Source of the DNA: Aporhodopirellula rubra
GTDB taxonomy: Bacteria > Planctomycetota > Planctomycetia > Pirellulales > Pirellulaceae
Assembly: GCF_014192335.1 (NCBI RefSeq)
Contig: NZ_JACHXU010000005.1
Coordinates: forward strand, 248,001 to 312,000
Direction of reading: 5' to 3'
DNA: 64,000 nt
The translations under genes and the position numbers were made by a program. Below, piece by piece: positions 48,991-56,867 of this stretch (within the stretch, counting starts at the first letter, position 1; the number at the start of each line of letters is the position of its first letter). The notes under the pieces were generated by a model that saw only the letters and a program-made list of their open reading frames with translations, made no database searches and was not told the DNA's origin.

Positions 48991-51900
48991 ATGCCCAATG
49001 CCTTGATCGCAACGATCAGCGTGATCGCATGGTTTTCGTTCTCACCACAGTTGTATGGTCAGCCGACACCACCGCAAGCACTTGTTGGCACCAGCGAACT
49101 CGAATCGTTTTTCGAGTCGAAAATTCGCCCCTTGCTGCTTCAACACTGCGTGGAATGTCATGGTCCCCATGATCAATCCGGCGAATTGAGACTCGATCGG
49201 CAAGATCATTTTAAGCAAGGTGGTGGTTCGGGGCCTCTTGTCGTGGAAGGAGAACCCGACCGCAGCCGATTGCTCCGCGCCGTCGGCTATCAAGACAACG
49301 AACTACAAATGCCACCGAACAGCAAACTGCCCGATGACGCGATTGCCGATCTCACGCATTGGGTCCGTTCGGGCGCATTTTGGCCGGATGATAAGTCGCA
49401 AGCCGATACGTCCCCAGAAACGCGTTCACCGGCTGAACAAATTGACGAGATGCGGCAAACCCATTGGTCCTTTCGTCCATTAACTTCGCCCAATCTCCCC
49501 CCGGTAAACTCAGCGATAACGCCGGTCACCACAAAAGAAGCAGACGCCGAAGCTCAGTCCGAATCGGCAATTGACGCCTTCATCGGCAACCGTCTGCACG
49601 AGGCGGGGCTGACACCCAATCCTCGCGCGGATCGTCGCACCCTCATCCACCGTGCCTACTTCACACTGCTCGGGTTGCCTCCTTCTTATGAGGAGGTTCA
49701 GGCATTTTTAAACGACGACGATCCGAACGCATTTGCGAGACTGGTCGATCGACTGCTCGATAACCCGCACTACGGCGAACGATGGGCTCGCCACTGGCTC
49801 GACATTGCACGCTACGGAGACACCAAAGGATATTTGGCCGGCAGCCTGGAGACTCGCTACCCGTACGCATACACCTATCGTGACTACGTGATCGATGCGT
49901 TTAACAGTGATAAATCCTTCGATCAGTTCATCATTGAACAGATTGCGGCCGATCAACTCGAGCCAACCGGTGACCAACGAAAGATCCTCGCGGCGATGGG
50001 ATTCCTTACCGTCGGACGTCGATTCATGAACCGACAACACGATATCATTGACGACCAAATCGATGTCGTCACGCGTGGGTTCCTGGGTCTCAGTGTTGCG
50101 TGTGCACGCTGCCATGATCACAAATATGATCCGATTCCCACCGCGGATTACTACTCACTCTACGGTGTCTTCGCCAGCTCTCAGGAACCCGCGGAATTGC
50201 CAATGCTGGGGGAACCTCACGCATCGGACGATTACGATGCGTTCGTGAAAGAGAAGGCCGCAAAACAAGAGACCGTCGACCAATGGTTGGAAGAACGCCG
50301 TGTTGCAACGGAGCACGAACTTCGCTCTCGCGTTGCCGACTACCTTGTCCATGTTGCTCAAAACCTGCCTCAATACAAACAAGGAAAAATCCCGCTGCAG
50401 GGCGAGCGTGGGGCACTGCGCCGTGCAGCCGTTCAACGATGGCAGCGATTTCTTTCCAACTCGGAAACAACGTCTGGTCCGATTTGGACGCTGTGGCGCC
50501 GTCTTGTCGCAATTCCGGCGGATGAATTCGCGTTGCAGTCCACCGCGATTCTCGATGAAGCTGCCGCCGTAACCAATCCTCAGCTCAAAATCCCGCAGCC
50601 GTTGATTGATGCCCTGCGTGAGGCGAATCCGCAATCGATGCTCGACGCGGCAAAGACCTTCGGCACATGCCTCGAAGAAGCCGACACGCAATGGGTCCGC
50701 GAGCACAAAGCGAACAAAGACCTCGAAGGTCTAACAGACGACAATTTCGAGCAGCTTCGTCGGGTGCTGTACGCGTCAGATATCCCGACCATACTCGACA
50801 CCGCTCAAATGATCGCACACCTCGATCAAGGTGAACGCAATCAATACAACTCGCAGCTTAGCAAAGTCAACGAAGTCGACGTCACGCATCCCGGTGCGCC
50901 GCCGCGAGCGATGGTCATGACAGATCGAGCCAATCCGATCGAACCAGTCATCTTCCGTCGGGGAGTTGCCGGTAATCGCGGAGACCAGGTTCCTCGCAGA
51001 TTCCTGCAAGTCCTCTCGCACGTCGATGGGGGCACCCCCTTTCAACACGGCAGCGGACGACTGGAATTGGCCCGCGCCATTGCGAGTCCGAACAACCCAC
51101 TAACCGCCCGAGTGATCGTCAATCGCATCTGGCAACACCAATTCGGTGAAGGTTTGGTTCGCACATCAAGTGACTTCGGTTTCCGTGGGGAAGCCCCCAC
51201 GCACCCTGAACTGCTCGATCACCTGGCGAACGAGTTCGTCGCGGATGGTTGGTCCATCAAACGACTGCAACGACGCATCATGTTGTCCTCCGCGTGGCAA
51301 CAATCGAGTGACCTGCGTCAGGACGCGGTCTTAATCGACGCCGAAAATCGCCTACTTTGGCACATGCCACGACGACGAATGGAATTCGAACCGCTCCGCG
51401 ATCGATTGCTGGTGGCGGCAGGACGGCTTGATCAACGTATCGGCGGTCGGTCCGTGATGATTCATCAGGACGCAACTCGCCGAGGACTCTACGCCTACAT
51501 CGATCGTGAAGATCTCCCTGGACTGCTGGCGAGTTTTGACTTGCCTAGTCCCGACGCGAGTCGTGCCAAACGAACAGAAACAACCGTTCCACAACAAGCT
51601 CTCTACTTGATGAACTCTCGCTTCGTCATCGAACAGGCCGAAGCGCTTGCCGCGAGAACACTGCCCGGTTACGATCCAAACACGCATCAGGACGTATCCG
51701 GATCCGTCTCGCCACCAAACGATCAAGAACGCGTTGACAATCTCTATCGCCTCGCTCTATCTCGTGATCCAGACGACGTGGAATTAGAAGCCGCGTTGAA
51801 TTTTGTAGCCCCTGCATCCGTAGAGGAATTTCGGCAGCAACAAGAACGCAGTGAAGATGACACCTCGGATCCATGGCGTGCAGGGTACGGTTATTTCAAT

Positions 51901-52491
51901 GTCAACGAATCCAAAACTGTGTTCACTCCATTTCCTTATTTCGACGGGCAGTCTTGGCAGGCATCCGAACTATTCCCAGATCCCAAACTGCACTATCTGC
52001 GGATCTCTGCCGATGGCGGTCACCCTGGATCAGACAATCAACATAGTGCAATCCGCCGTTGGACTTCCCCGCTAACGGGCATTGTCAAAATCAACGGACG
52101 GTTACATCACGCGTCTGAAAAAGGAGACGGTGTACGAGCGTTGGTCGTCCATTCTCGCTTCGCACTCCAAGGCGAATGGACAGCCCGAGGGGGTGACGCG
52201 GAAACACGCACCGACGAGATCCAAGTGCAACCGGGTGACACGATTGATTTCATTGTTGACTGCCTCGAAAATTCGAGTTTCGATAGTTTTCAATGGTCAC
52301 CCTCGATCGAAGCAACGCATGTCACAGCGTCGGGCGATGGCAACTCGTCCACACAGACTTGGAGCGCGAACGCAAATTTCATCACGACCGGCAAAGCTCG
52401 CTATGCCAAAGAAAACCAACAAACACCCGATCCCTGGACGCAGCTAGCGCAAGTACTTCTGCTGTGCAATGAATTTGCGTTTGTCGATTAA
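48991..52491 (+). CDS. PSCyt1-DUF1549-DUF1553 protein (planctomycete-specific c-type cytochrome)
   Basis: A 1166-residue exported protein. A signal peptide (about 1-24) precedes a PSCyt1 heme domain with C53-V-E-C-H57 (c-type heme site), DUF1549 (about 190-400; NRLHEAGLTPNPRADRRTLIHR, ARHWLDIARYGDTKGY), a long helical insert, then DUF1553 (about 690-960; NPLTARVIVNRIWQHQFGEG, PTHPELLDHLANEF). Residues about 960-1135 include a beta-rich insert (FPYFDGQSWQASELFPD) that looks like a carbohydrate-binding jelly roll. Such proteins are encoded in pairs with DUF1501 proteins; polysaccharide-linked electron transfer is suspected but not proven. ATG 48991 follows CAAGG. Confidence 0.93.
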   Translation: MPNALIATISVIAWFSFSPQLYGQPTPPQALVGTSELESFFESKIRPLLLQHCVECHGPHDQSGELRLDRQDHFKQGGGSGPLVVEGEPDRSRLLRAVGYQDNELQMPPNSKLPDDAIADLTHWVRSGAFWPDDKSQADTSPETRSPAEQIDEMRQTHWSFRPLTSPNLPPVNSAITPVTTKEADAEAQSESAIDAFIGNRLHEAGLTPNPRADRRTLIHRAYFTLLGLPPSYEEVQAFLNDDDPNAFARLVDRLLDNPHYGERWARHWLDIARYGDTKGYLAGSLETRYPYAYTYRDYVIDAFNSDKSFDQFIIEQIAADQLEPTGDQRKILAAMGFLTVGRRFMNRQHDIIDDQIDVVTRGFLGLSVACARCHDHKYDPIPTADYYSLYGVFASSQEPAELPMLGEPHASDDYDAFVKEKAAKQETVDQWLEERRVATEHELRSRVADYLVHVAQNLPQYKQGKIPLQGERGALRRAAVQRWQRFLSNSETTSGPIWTLWRRLVAIPADEFALQSTAILDEAAAVTNPQLKIPQPLIDALREANPQSMLDAAKTFGTCLEEADTQWVREHKANKDLEGLTDDNFEQLRRVLYASDIPTILDTAQMIAHLDQGERNQYNSQLSKVNEVDVTHPGAPPRAMVMTDRANPIEPVIFRRGVAGNRGDQVPRRFLQVLSHVDGGTPFQHGSGRLELARAIASPNNPLTARVIVNRIWQHQFGEGLVRTSSDFGFRGEAPTHPELLDHLANEFVADGWSIKRLQRRIMLSSAWQQSSDLRQDAVLIDAENRLLWHMPRRRMEFEPLRDRLLVAAGRLDQRIGGRSVMIHQDATRRGLYAYIDREDLPGLLASFDLPSPDASRAKRTETTVPQQALYLMNSRFVIEQAEALAARTLPGYDPNTHQDVSGSVSPPNDQERVDNLYRLALSRDPDDVELEAALNFVAPASVEEFRQQQERSEDDTSDPWRAGYGYFNVNESKTVFTPFPYFDGQSWQASELFPDPKLHYLRISADGGHPGSDNQHSAIRRWTSPLTGIVKINGRLHHASEKGDGVRALVVHSRFALQGEWTARGGDAETRTDEIQVQPGDTIDFIVDCLENSSFDSFQWSPSIEATHVTASGDGNSSTQTWSANANFITTGKARYAKENQQTPDPWTQLAQVLLLCNEFAFVD

Positions 52492-52623
52492 CTCAACAAC
52501 GCAGCCCAAATCACCCGTGCAGCCTAAGATGCCGACCAACACGCGGCACTCGAAATTCGCCGCGGGACACTGATTCCAATCCTTGCTCATCGTCTCACAC
52601 GTTCACCATTTGAAGAGTCACCG

Positions 52624-54075
52624 ATGACTGATTTCCTTCCACGACACCTGTGCTCGGTTCCCTCCACGCGTCGTGAATTCCTCCGTCGCAGTGGTATCGG
52701 ACTTGGAGCACTCGGACTCGCTGGAGTGATGGCTGATGATACGTCAAATCAATTGACAGCCGCAGAAAACTCGAACCCGATGTTTCCCAAATCGCCACAT
52801 TTCGCCCCGAAAGCGAAAGCGGTGATTCATCTCTTCCTCAACGGTGGCCCGTCACAGGTCGACACGTTTGATCCCAAGCCGGCCTTGGACAAATATCACG
52901 GGCAACCGATCCCGATGAATTTGCGCACCGAACGGGAAACCGGTGCAGCCTACCGGTCTCCATTCAAGTTTAAAAAGTATGGCGAAAGCGGTATCGAAGT
53001 CAGTGAACTTTTCTCACACGTCGGCGAGATGATTGACGATGTTTGCGTGGTCCGATCCATGCATGCCGATGTTCCTAACCACGAACCCTCGTTGATGCTG
53101 ATGAATTGCGGGCACGCGCAGTTTGTCCGACCGTCGGTCGGGTCCTGGGTCACCTACGGCCTCGGTAGCGAGAACCAAAACCTTCCCGGTTTCATTTCCA
53201 TGTGTCCGAGCGGTTACCCGATCAAGGGTGCCGAAAATTGGCAGGCAGGGTTCCTGCCCGGTGCCTATCAAGCGACTTACATCGATAGCAAGCATCAAGA
53301 AATTGAACGGCTGCTCGAGAACATCCGCAACGCCTCGGGCCTCGGACGCAATGAGCAACGACGCCAACTCGACCTCCTTCAAAATCTAAACCAACGTCAC
53401 CTGCAAGCTCGACAAGAAGACGCCGATTTGGAATCGCGTGTGCAAAGTTTTGAACTGGCGTATCGAATGCAGATGGAAGCAACCGACGCCTTCGATATCA
53501 GCCGCGAACCTCAGTCGATTCGCGAAATGTACGGTGATTCAATCCAAGCCAGGCAAATCCTGATCGCCCGACGCCTCGTCGAACGTGGAGTTCGATACAT
53601 CCAACTTTGGCACGGCGCGGGTCAACCCTGGGATAGTCACGACAAGATCGAACAGAATCATCGCCGACTCGCCGGAGAATGCTCGCAAGCCATTGGTGCG
53701 TTGCTAAAAGATCTCAAACAACGTTCGTTACTTGAAGACACTCTTGTCGTTTGGGGCGGGGAATTCGGACGCACGCCAACCGTTGAACTCCCCAAACCGG
53801 GAGCCAACGCAGGCACGAACAGCGGGCGGGATCATAACCATTACGGTTTTACCATGTGGTTAGCGGGCGGCGGAGTGAAGGGCGGCCATGTCCACGGCGC
53901 AACCGACGAGTTCGGATTCCAAGCGGTCGAAAATCGCGTCCACGTGCATGATTTGCACGCCACGATCCTCCACCTACTCGGGTTTGATCACGAACGTCTC
54001 ACGTATCGGTACGCAGGCCGCGACTTTCGGTTAACCGATGTTCACGGGCGTGTGGTCAGTGAACTGATCGCATAA
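52624..54075 (+). CDS. Tat-exported DUF1501 protein (partner of the PSCyt1 protein)
   Basis: A 483-residue protein with a twin-arginine signal (STRREFLRRSGIGLGALGLAG). The alkaline-phosphatase-like core carries VIHLFLNGGPSQVDTFDPK (metal Asp), QLWHGAGQPWDSHD, VVWGGEFGRTP and GRDHNHYGFTMWLAGGGVKGG. DUF1501 belongs to the sulfatase/phosphatase superfamily but lacks the Cys/Ser formylglycine site; its substrate is unknown. It starts 132 bases after the PSCyt1 gene on the same strand, the usual pairing. Confidence 0.93.
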   Translation: MTDFLPRHLCSVPSTRREFLRRSGIGLGALGLAGVMADDTSNQLTAAENSNPMFPKSPHFAPKAKAVIHLFLNGGPSQVDTFDPKPALDKYHGQPIPMNLRTERETGAAYRSPFKFKKYGESGIEVSELFSHVGEMIDDVCVVRSMHADVPNHEPSLMLMNCGHAQFVRPSVGSWVTYGLGSENQNLPGFISMCPSGYPIKGAENWQAGFLPGAYQATYIDSKHQEIERLLENIRNASGLGRNEQRRQLDLLQNLNQRHLQARQEDADLESRVQSFELAYRMQMEATDAFDISREPQSIREMYGDSIQARQILIARRLVERGVRYIQLWHGAGQPWDSHDKIEQNHRRLAGECSQAIGALLKDLKQRSLLEDTLVVWGGEFGRTPTVELPKPGANAGTNSGRDHNHYGFTMWLAGGGVKGGHVHGATDEFGFQAVENRVHVHDLHATILHLLGFDHERLTYRYAGRDFRLTDVHGRVVSELIA

Positions 54076-54451
54076 ACCGAGCAACCGATAGCGAGCCCAG
54101 TAACGCAATAAAGCCGACCACAGTCTTCATGACAACCTGTCACCGGGTCGGACAATTTGTCGCCCTTAATCCATGCTGTACTTTTACACAGCGGTTCAGT
54201 CCATTCGATGTTCCGAATCGTTTCGTACTTCTACGATCGCTCGTTGCTTCCCCAACAACAGGTGTCGATAGGCACAACGTTTGCATCGCGTCACCTTCAT
54301 TGTTTGTTTGTATTCGGCTCTCCGATTCCACATAATGAGAAACGGCGGTCGGCGCATTCAATCGTTTGTTTGCGTTTGTGAGTAACATCAAAAGGCGATG
54401 AGCCAATCACGGATGTCTTCGGCTTGTTGCTGATTCAGCGGAGACAAGACG
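54076..54451. other. Intergenic region upstream of the grpE paralogue
   Basis: About 375 bases containing a sigma-54-type promoter (54269-54285). I see no terminator for the DUF1501 gene and no small gene with a ribosome site. Confidence 0.45.
54269..54285 (+). promoter_or_regulatory. Sigma-54 (-24/-12) promoter candidate of the grpE paralogue
   Basis: TAGGCACAACGTTTGCA matches YTGGCACGRNNNTTGCW except for two bases, with the invariant GG and GC at the correct 10-base spacing. Transcription would begin near 54297, leaving a leader of about 155 bases before ATG 54452. Confidence 0.6.
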
Positions 54452-54982
54452 ATGAACAAGAACGTACTGCACGACACTCAGGACCAGTTTCAAACAGGCT
54501 ACCGAAACCAACGCCCCGAGACCTCCAGTAGTGAGATAGCAACCCAACGGCGTGACAGCGGTTCGCACGATCACTCGCCACACGCGTCTCAATGCGACTC
54601 GAATCTTCAAGTCCTCCATCCTCCCATCGACGACGAGAACCTTTCCGCGTTTGAGTTGATGAAGGACCTTCTTCCGGTGATGGACAATCTCGAGCGTGCC
54701 ATCCTGACCGGTCAACACAGCGGCGATTTTGATGGATTCATGGAGGCGGTCGAAGTAGTGCGTAATCAATTTTTCGACACGCTAACCAATCATGGTCTCC
54801 AAGAGGTCTCGGGATCGTGGAGCCCCTTCAATTCAACCCAACATGTGGCCGTCGGACATGAGGACGACGACGGACATCCACATGGATCCGTCATGGACGT
54901 CGTTGAACAAGGCTACCGTCTACGTGAACGCGTGCTTCGTCCTTCTAAGGTGATCGTTTCTCGCAACAGGTCCATTCATTGA
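54452..54982 (+). CDS. GrpE-like nucleotide exchange factor paralogue, shortened coiled coil
   Basis: A 176-residue protein. Residues about 1-65 are polar and disordered-looking. Residues about 66-170 match the GrpE core: AFELMKDLLPVMDNLERAI, FMEAVEVVRNQFFDTLTNHGLQEV, FNSTQHVAV (usually FDPxxHEA) and VVEQGYRLRERVLRPSKVIVS. The long N-terminal dimerisation helix of normal GrpE is missing or much shorter, so it is probably an accessory, stress-induced copy rather than the housekeeping one. It would exchange ADP on a DnaK. A clear ribosome site (GGAGACAAGACG) precedes ATG 54452, and a sigma-54-type promoter lies upstream. Confidence 0.82.
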   Translation: MNKNVLHDTQDQFQTGYRNQRPETSSSEIATQRRDSGSHDHSPHASQCDSNLQVLHPPIDDENLSAFELMKDLLPVMDNLERAILTGQHSGDFDGFMEAVEVVRNQFFDTLTNHGLQEVSGSWSPFNSTQHVAVGHEDDDGHPHGSVMDVVEQGYRLRERVLRPSKVIVSRNRSIH

Positions 54983-54997
54983 TTAAGGAGAAAACCG

Positions 54998-55192
54998 ATG
55001 AGCTACTATGTCATTGTCGAAACCGATTTTGGGTACACCATCGTTGGCGTCCCGGAAGGATCCAATGCGGACACGGCGGCAAAGGAAGCGGGCGGTTTGC
55101 TAATCGATGACGCTCGTTATCAATCATTCGAAGAAGCTCAGGACGTCCTCGCCGCATTGCCGAGTCCCTTCCCCGAAAAGGCCATGGAGTAG
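54998..55192 (+). CDS. Small 64-residue protein of unknown function
   Basis: A 64-residue acidic protein 15 bases after the grpE-like gene, with a strong ribosome site (AAGGAGAAAACCG). Sequence pattern: beta-like VIVETDFGYTIVGVPEG, then helix-like NADTAAKEAGG and SFEEAQDVLAALP. There is no signal or membrane segment and I recognise no family. Cotranscription with grpE suggests a stress role (inference). Confidence 0.75.
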   Translation: MSYYVIVETDFGYTIVGVPEGSNADTAAKEAGGLLIDDARYQSFEEAQDVLAALPSPFPEKAME

Positions 55193-55271
55193 GTAACACT
55201 CAGGCGAATTCGTCAGAGCATCTAGCAACGCCGCGAGCGCCATTGCTTGCTGCGCGTGTGATGAATCATTG

Positions 55272-55310
55272 CACGCGTGATTGACCAGTGCATGTATAGG
55301 TTCACGCGTG
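55272..55310. promoter_or_regulatory. Paired CACGCGTG palindromes, possible upstream activator sites
   Basis: Two identical 8-bp palindromes, CACGCGTG at 55272-55279 and 55303-55310, are 31 bases apart (about three helical turns) and 60-100 bases upstream of the sigma-54 promoter at 55370. This is where bacterial enhancer-binding proteins usually bind as dimers. A related sequence, GCGCGTGTG, lies just upstream at about 55252-55260. Confidence 0.45.
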
Positions 55311-55369
55311 CCGGTTCGCCTCCCCCTCGCCACGAGTCAGTTTGTCAGTTGAGGCATTGACACCCCGGT

Positions 55370-55386
55370 TTGGCACGTTCGTTGCA
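55370..55386 (+). promoter_or_regulatory. Sigma-54 (-24/-12) promoter of the glycosyltransferase gene
   Basis: TTGGCACGTTCGTTGCA matches the consensus YTGGCACGRNNNTTGCW at 16 of 17 positions, including all core bases. The start of transcription should fall near 55398, about 140 bases before ATG 55536. Confidence 0.75.
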
Positions 55387-55535
55387 ATCGCGAGCCAATC
55401 CCGTTGTTCATCCTGACACCAGCCCACGACGCCAATCGCATCACCGATGCAGGGCGTCGGACGCGAGACGATTGTCACTCCGCGGATGGGCGGATGTGAA
55501 TGGAATTCGAGGCAAATACAAAAGGAATCCAATCG

Positions 55536-56636
55536 ATGAAAATCGCTCAGGTTGCCCCTCTCATTGAAACGGTCCCGCCCAAAACATACGGTGGCACCGA
55601 AAGAGTCGTCCACTATCTCACCGAGGAACTCGTGGCACAGGGACACGACGTCACACTTTTTGCCAGCGGCGACTCACTCACTAACGCTCATCACGTTGCC
55701 GTTGTACCAGAATCACTCCGGTGCAGTAACTTGCATCGCGACCCGGCATTGTGGCACCAACGGCAATTGATGGAAGTTCTTCGGATGGCCAACCAATTCG
55801 ACATCATCCACTTTCATACCGACTTCAGTCATTTCAGTGTCATGCGGCATTGGGATACGCCACACGTCACCACCCTTCACGGACGACTCGACCTGCCGGA
55901 TTTTCAGATCGTGTTTGATGAATTCACCGACATGCCAGTAGTTTCCATCAGTGAGTCTCAACGCAAACCGATCCAGAATGCGAATTGGGTAGGCACCGTG
56001 TACAACGGAACGCCCAGAGAAAACTACGTTTACCAACCGTCACCCGCCCCCAATCAATACTTCGCGTTCCTTGGCCGATTTTCTCCAGAGAAAGGCCCCG
56101 AGCGTGCGATCGAAATAGCGAAGCGATTGGGCGTGAAGCTCAAGATGGCCGCCAAAATCGATGCCGTTGACGAAGCCTATTTTGCAGAGCGAATCCAACC
56201 ACACCTCGAACACCCGCTCATCGAATACATCGGCGAGGTCAACGACTCTCAGAAGAACCGCCTTCTCGGCGGCGCCAGGGCCTTGCTATTCCCGATCGAT
56301 TGGCCCGAACCCTTCGGACTCGTCATGACCGAGTCGATGGCCTGCGGTACGCCAGTCATCGCGTTCCGCAACGGGAGCGTCGACGAAGTCATGAAGGACG
56401 GGGTGACTGGCTTCATCGTTGAAAGCATTGACGAAGCCGTCGAGGCGGCTCGCAAGATCGATACGATATCGCGTCGTGGTTGTCGCATCTATTTCCAAAA
56501 TCACTTCTCCGCCGAGGCGATGGCGAACGGATATGTCCGCGTGTACGAACAACTGCTCAGTCCACAAGCGACCATCCGAATTCCGTCGCGGCGATCGATT
56601 GCGAAGTCGAGTGAATCATCGGCAACGGCGAGCTAA
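55536..56636 (+). CDS. GT4-family glycosyltransferase
   Basis: A 366-residue cytosolic GT-B enzyme. The N-terminal domain opens with KIAQVAPLIETVPPKTYGGTERVV and contains FDIIHFHTDF; the C-terminal domain has FLGRFSPEKGPERAIEIAKR and the donor-site EPFGLVMTESMACGTPVIAFRNGSVDEVM segment (split near residue 265), which holds the E-x7-E motif. It transfers a sugar from a nucleotide donor; with the adjacent debranching-type enzyme a glucan, glycogen or compatible-solute role is plausible. I start at ATG 55536, which has AAAGGA 9 bases upstream. Confidence 0.9.
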   Translation: MKIAQVAPLIETVPPKTYGGTERVVHYLTEELVAQGHDVTLFASGDSLTNAHHVAVVPESLRCSNLHRDPALWHQRQLMEVLRMANQFDIIHFHTDFSHFSVMRHWDTPHVTTLHGRLDLPDFQIVFDEFTDMPVVSISESQRKPIQNANWVGTVYNGTPRENYVYQPSPAPNQYFAFLGRFSPEKGPERAIEIAKRLGVKLKMAAKIDAVDEAYFAERIQPHLEHPLIEYIGEVNDSQKNRLLGGARALLFPIDWPEPFGLVMTESMACGTPVIAFRNGSVDEVMKDGVTGFIVESIDEAVEAARKIDTISRRGCRIYFQNHFSAEAMANGYVRVYEQLLSPQATIRIPSRRSIAKSSESSATAS

Positions 56637-56867
56637 CGCACGGCGCCCGATTCCTTTCTCCCACCTATGTCATGCGTCACCGGTTACGGCCTATTGAAGT
56701 TCATCATCGACGACGCCTCCTTAACGGAAAAGATGCGGCGAACACACTTCGCCGGTCGCCGCTTGATTGATTAATTACTCAAACGCACCGTTGCCGGCAC
56801 ATGAGCACGGCTCTTTCTAAGTCGCAGATCACTCCGATTGACAACACCGTCTCAAACGTAAATTCAG

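Larger units (their letters stand above)
55193..55535. other. Regulatory region upstream of the glycosyltransferase gene
   Basis: About 340 bases holding two CACGCGTG palindromes (55272-55279, 55303-55310) and a near-perfect sigma-54 promoter (55370-55386), the classic layout of activator sites upstream of a -24/-12 promoter. I see no gene. Confidence 0.5.
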
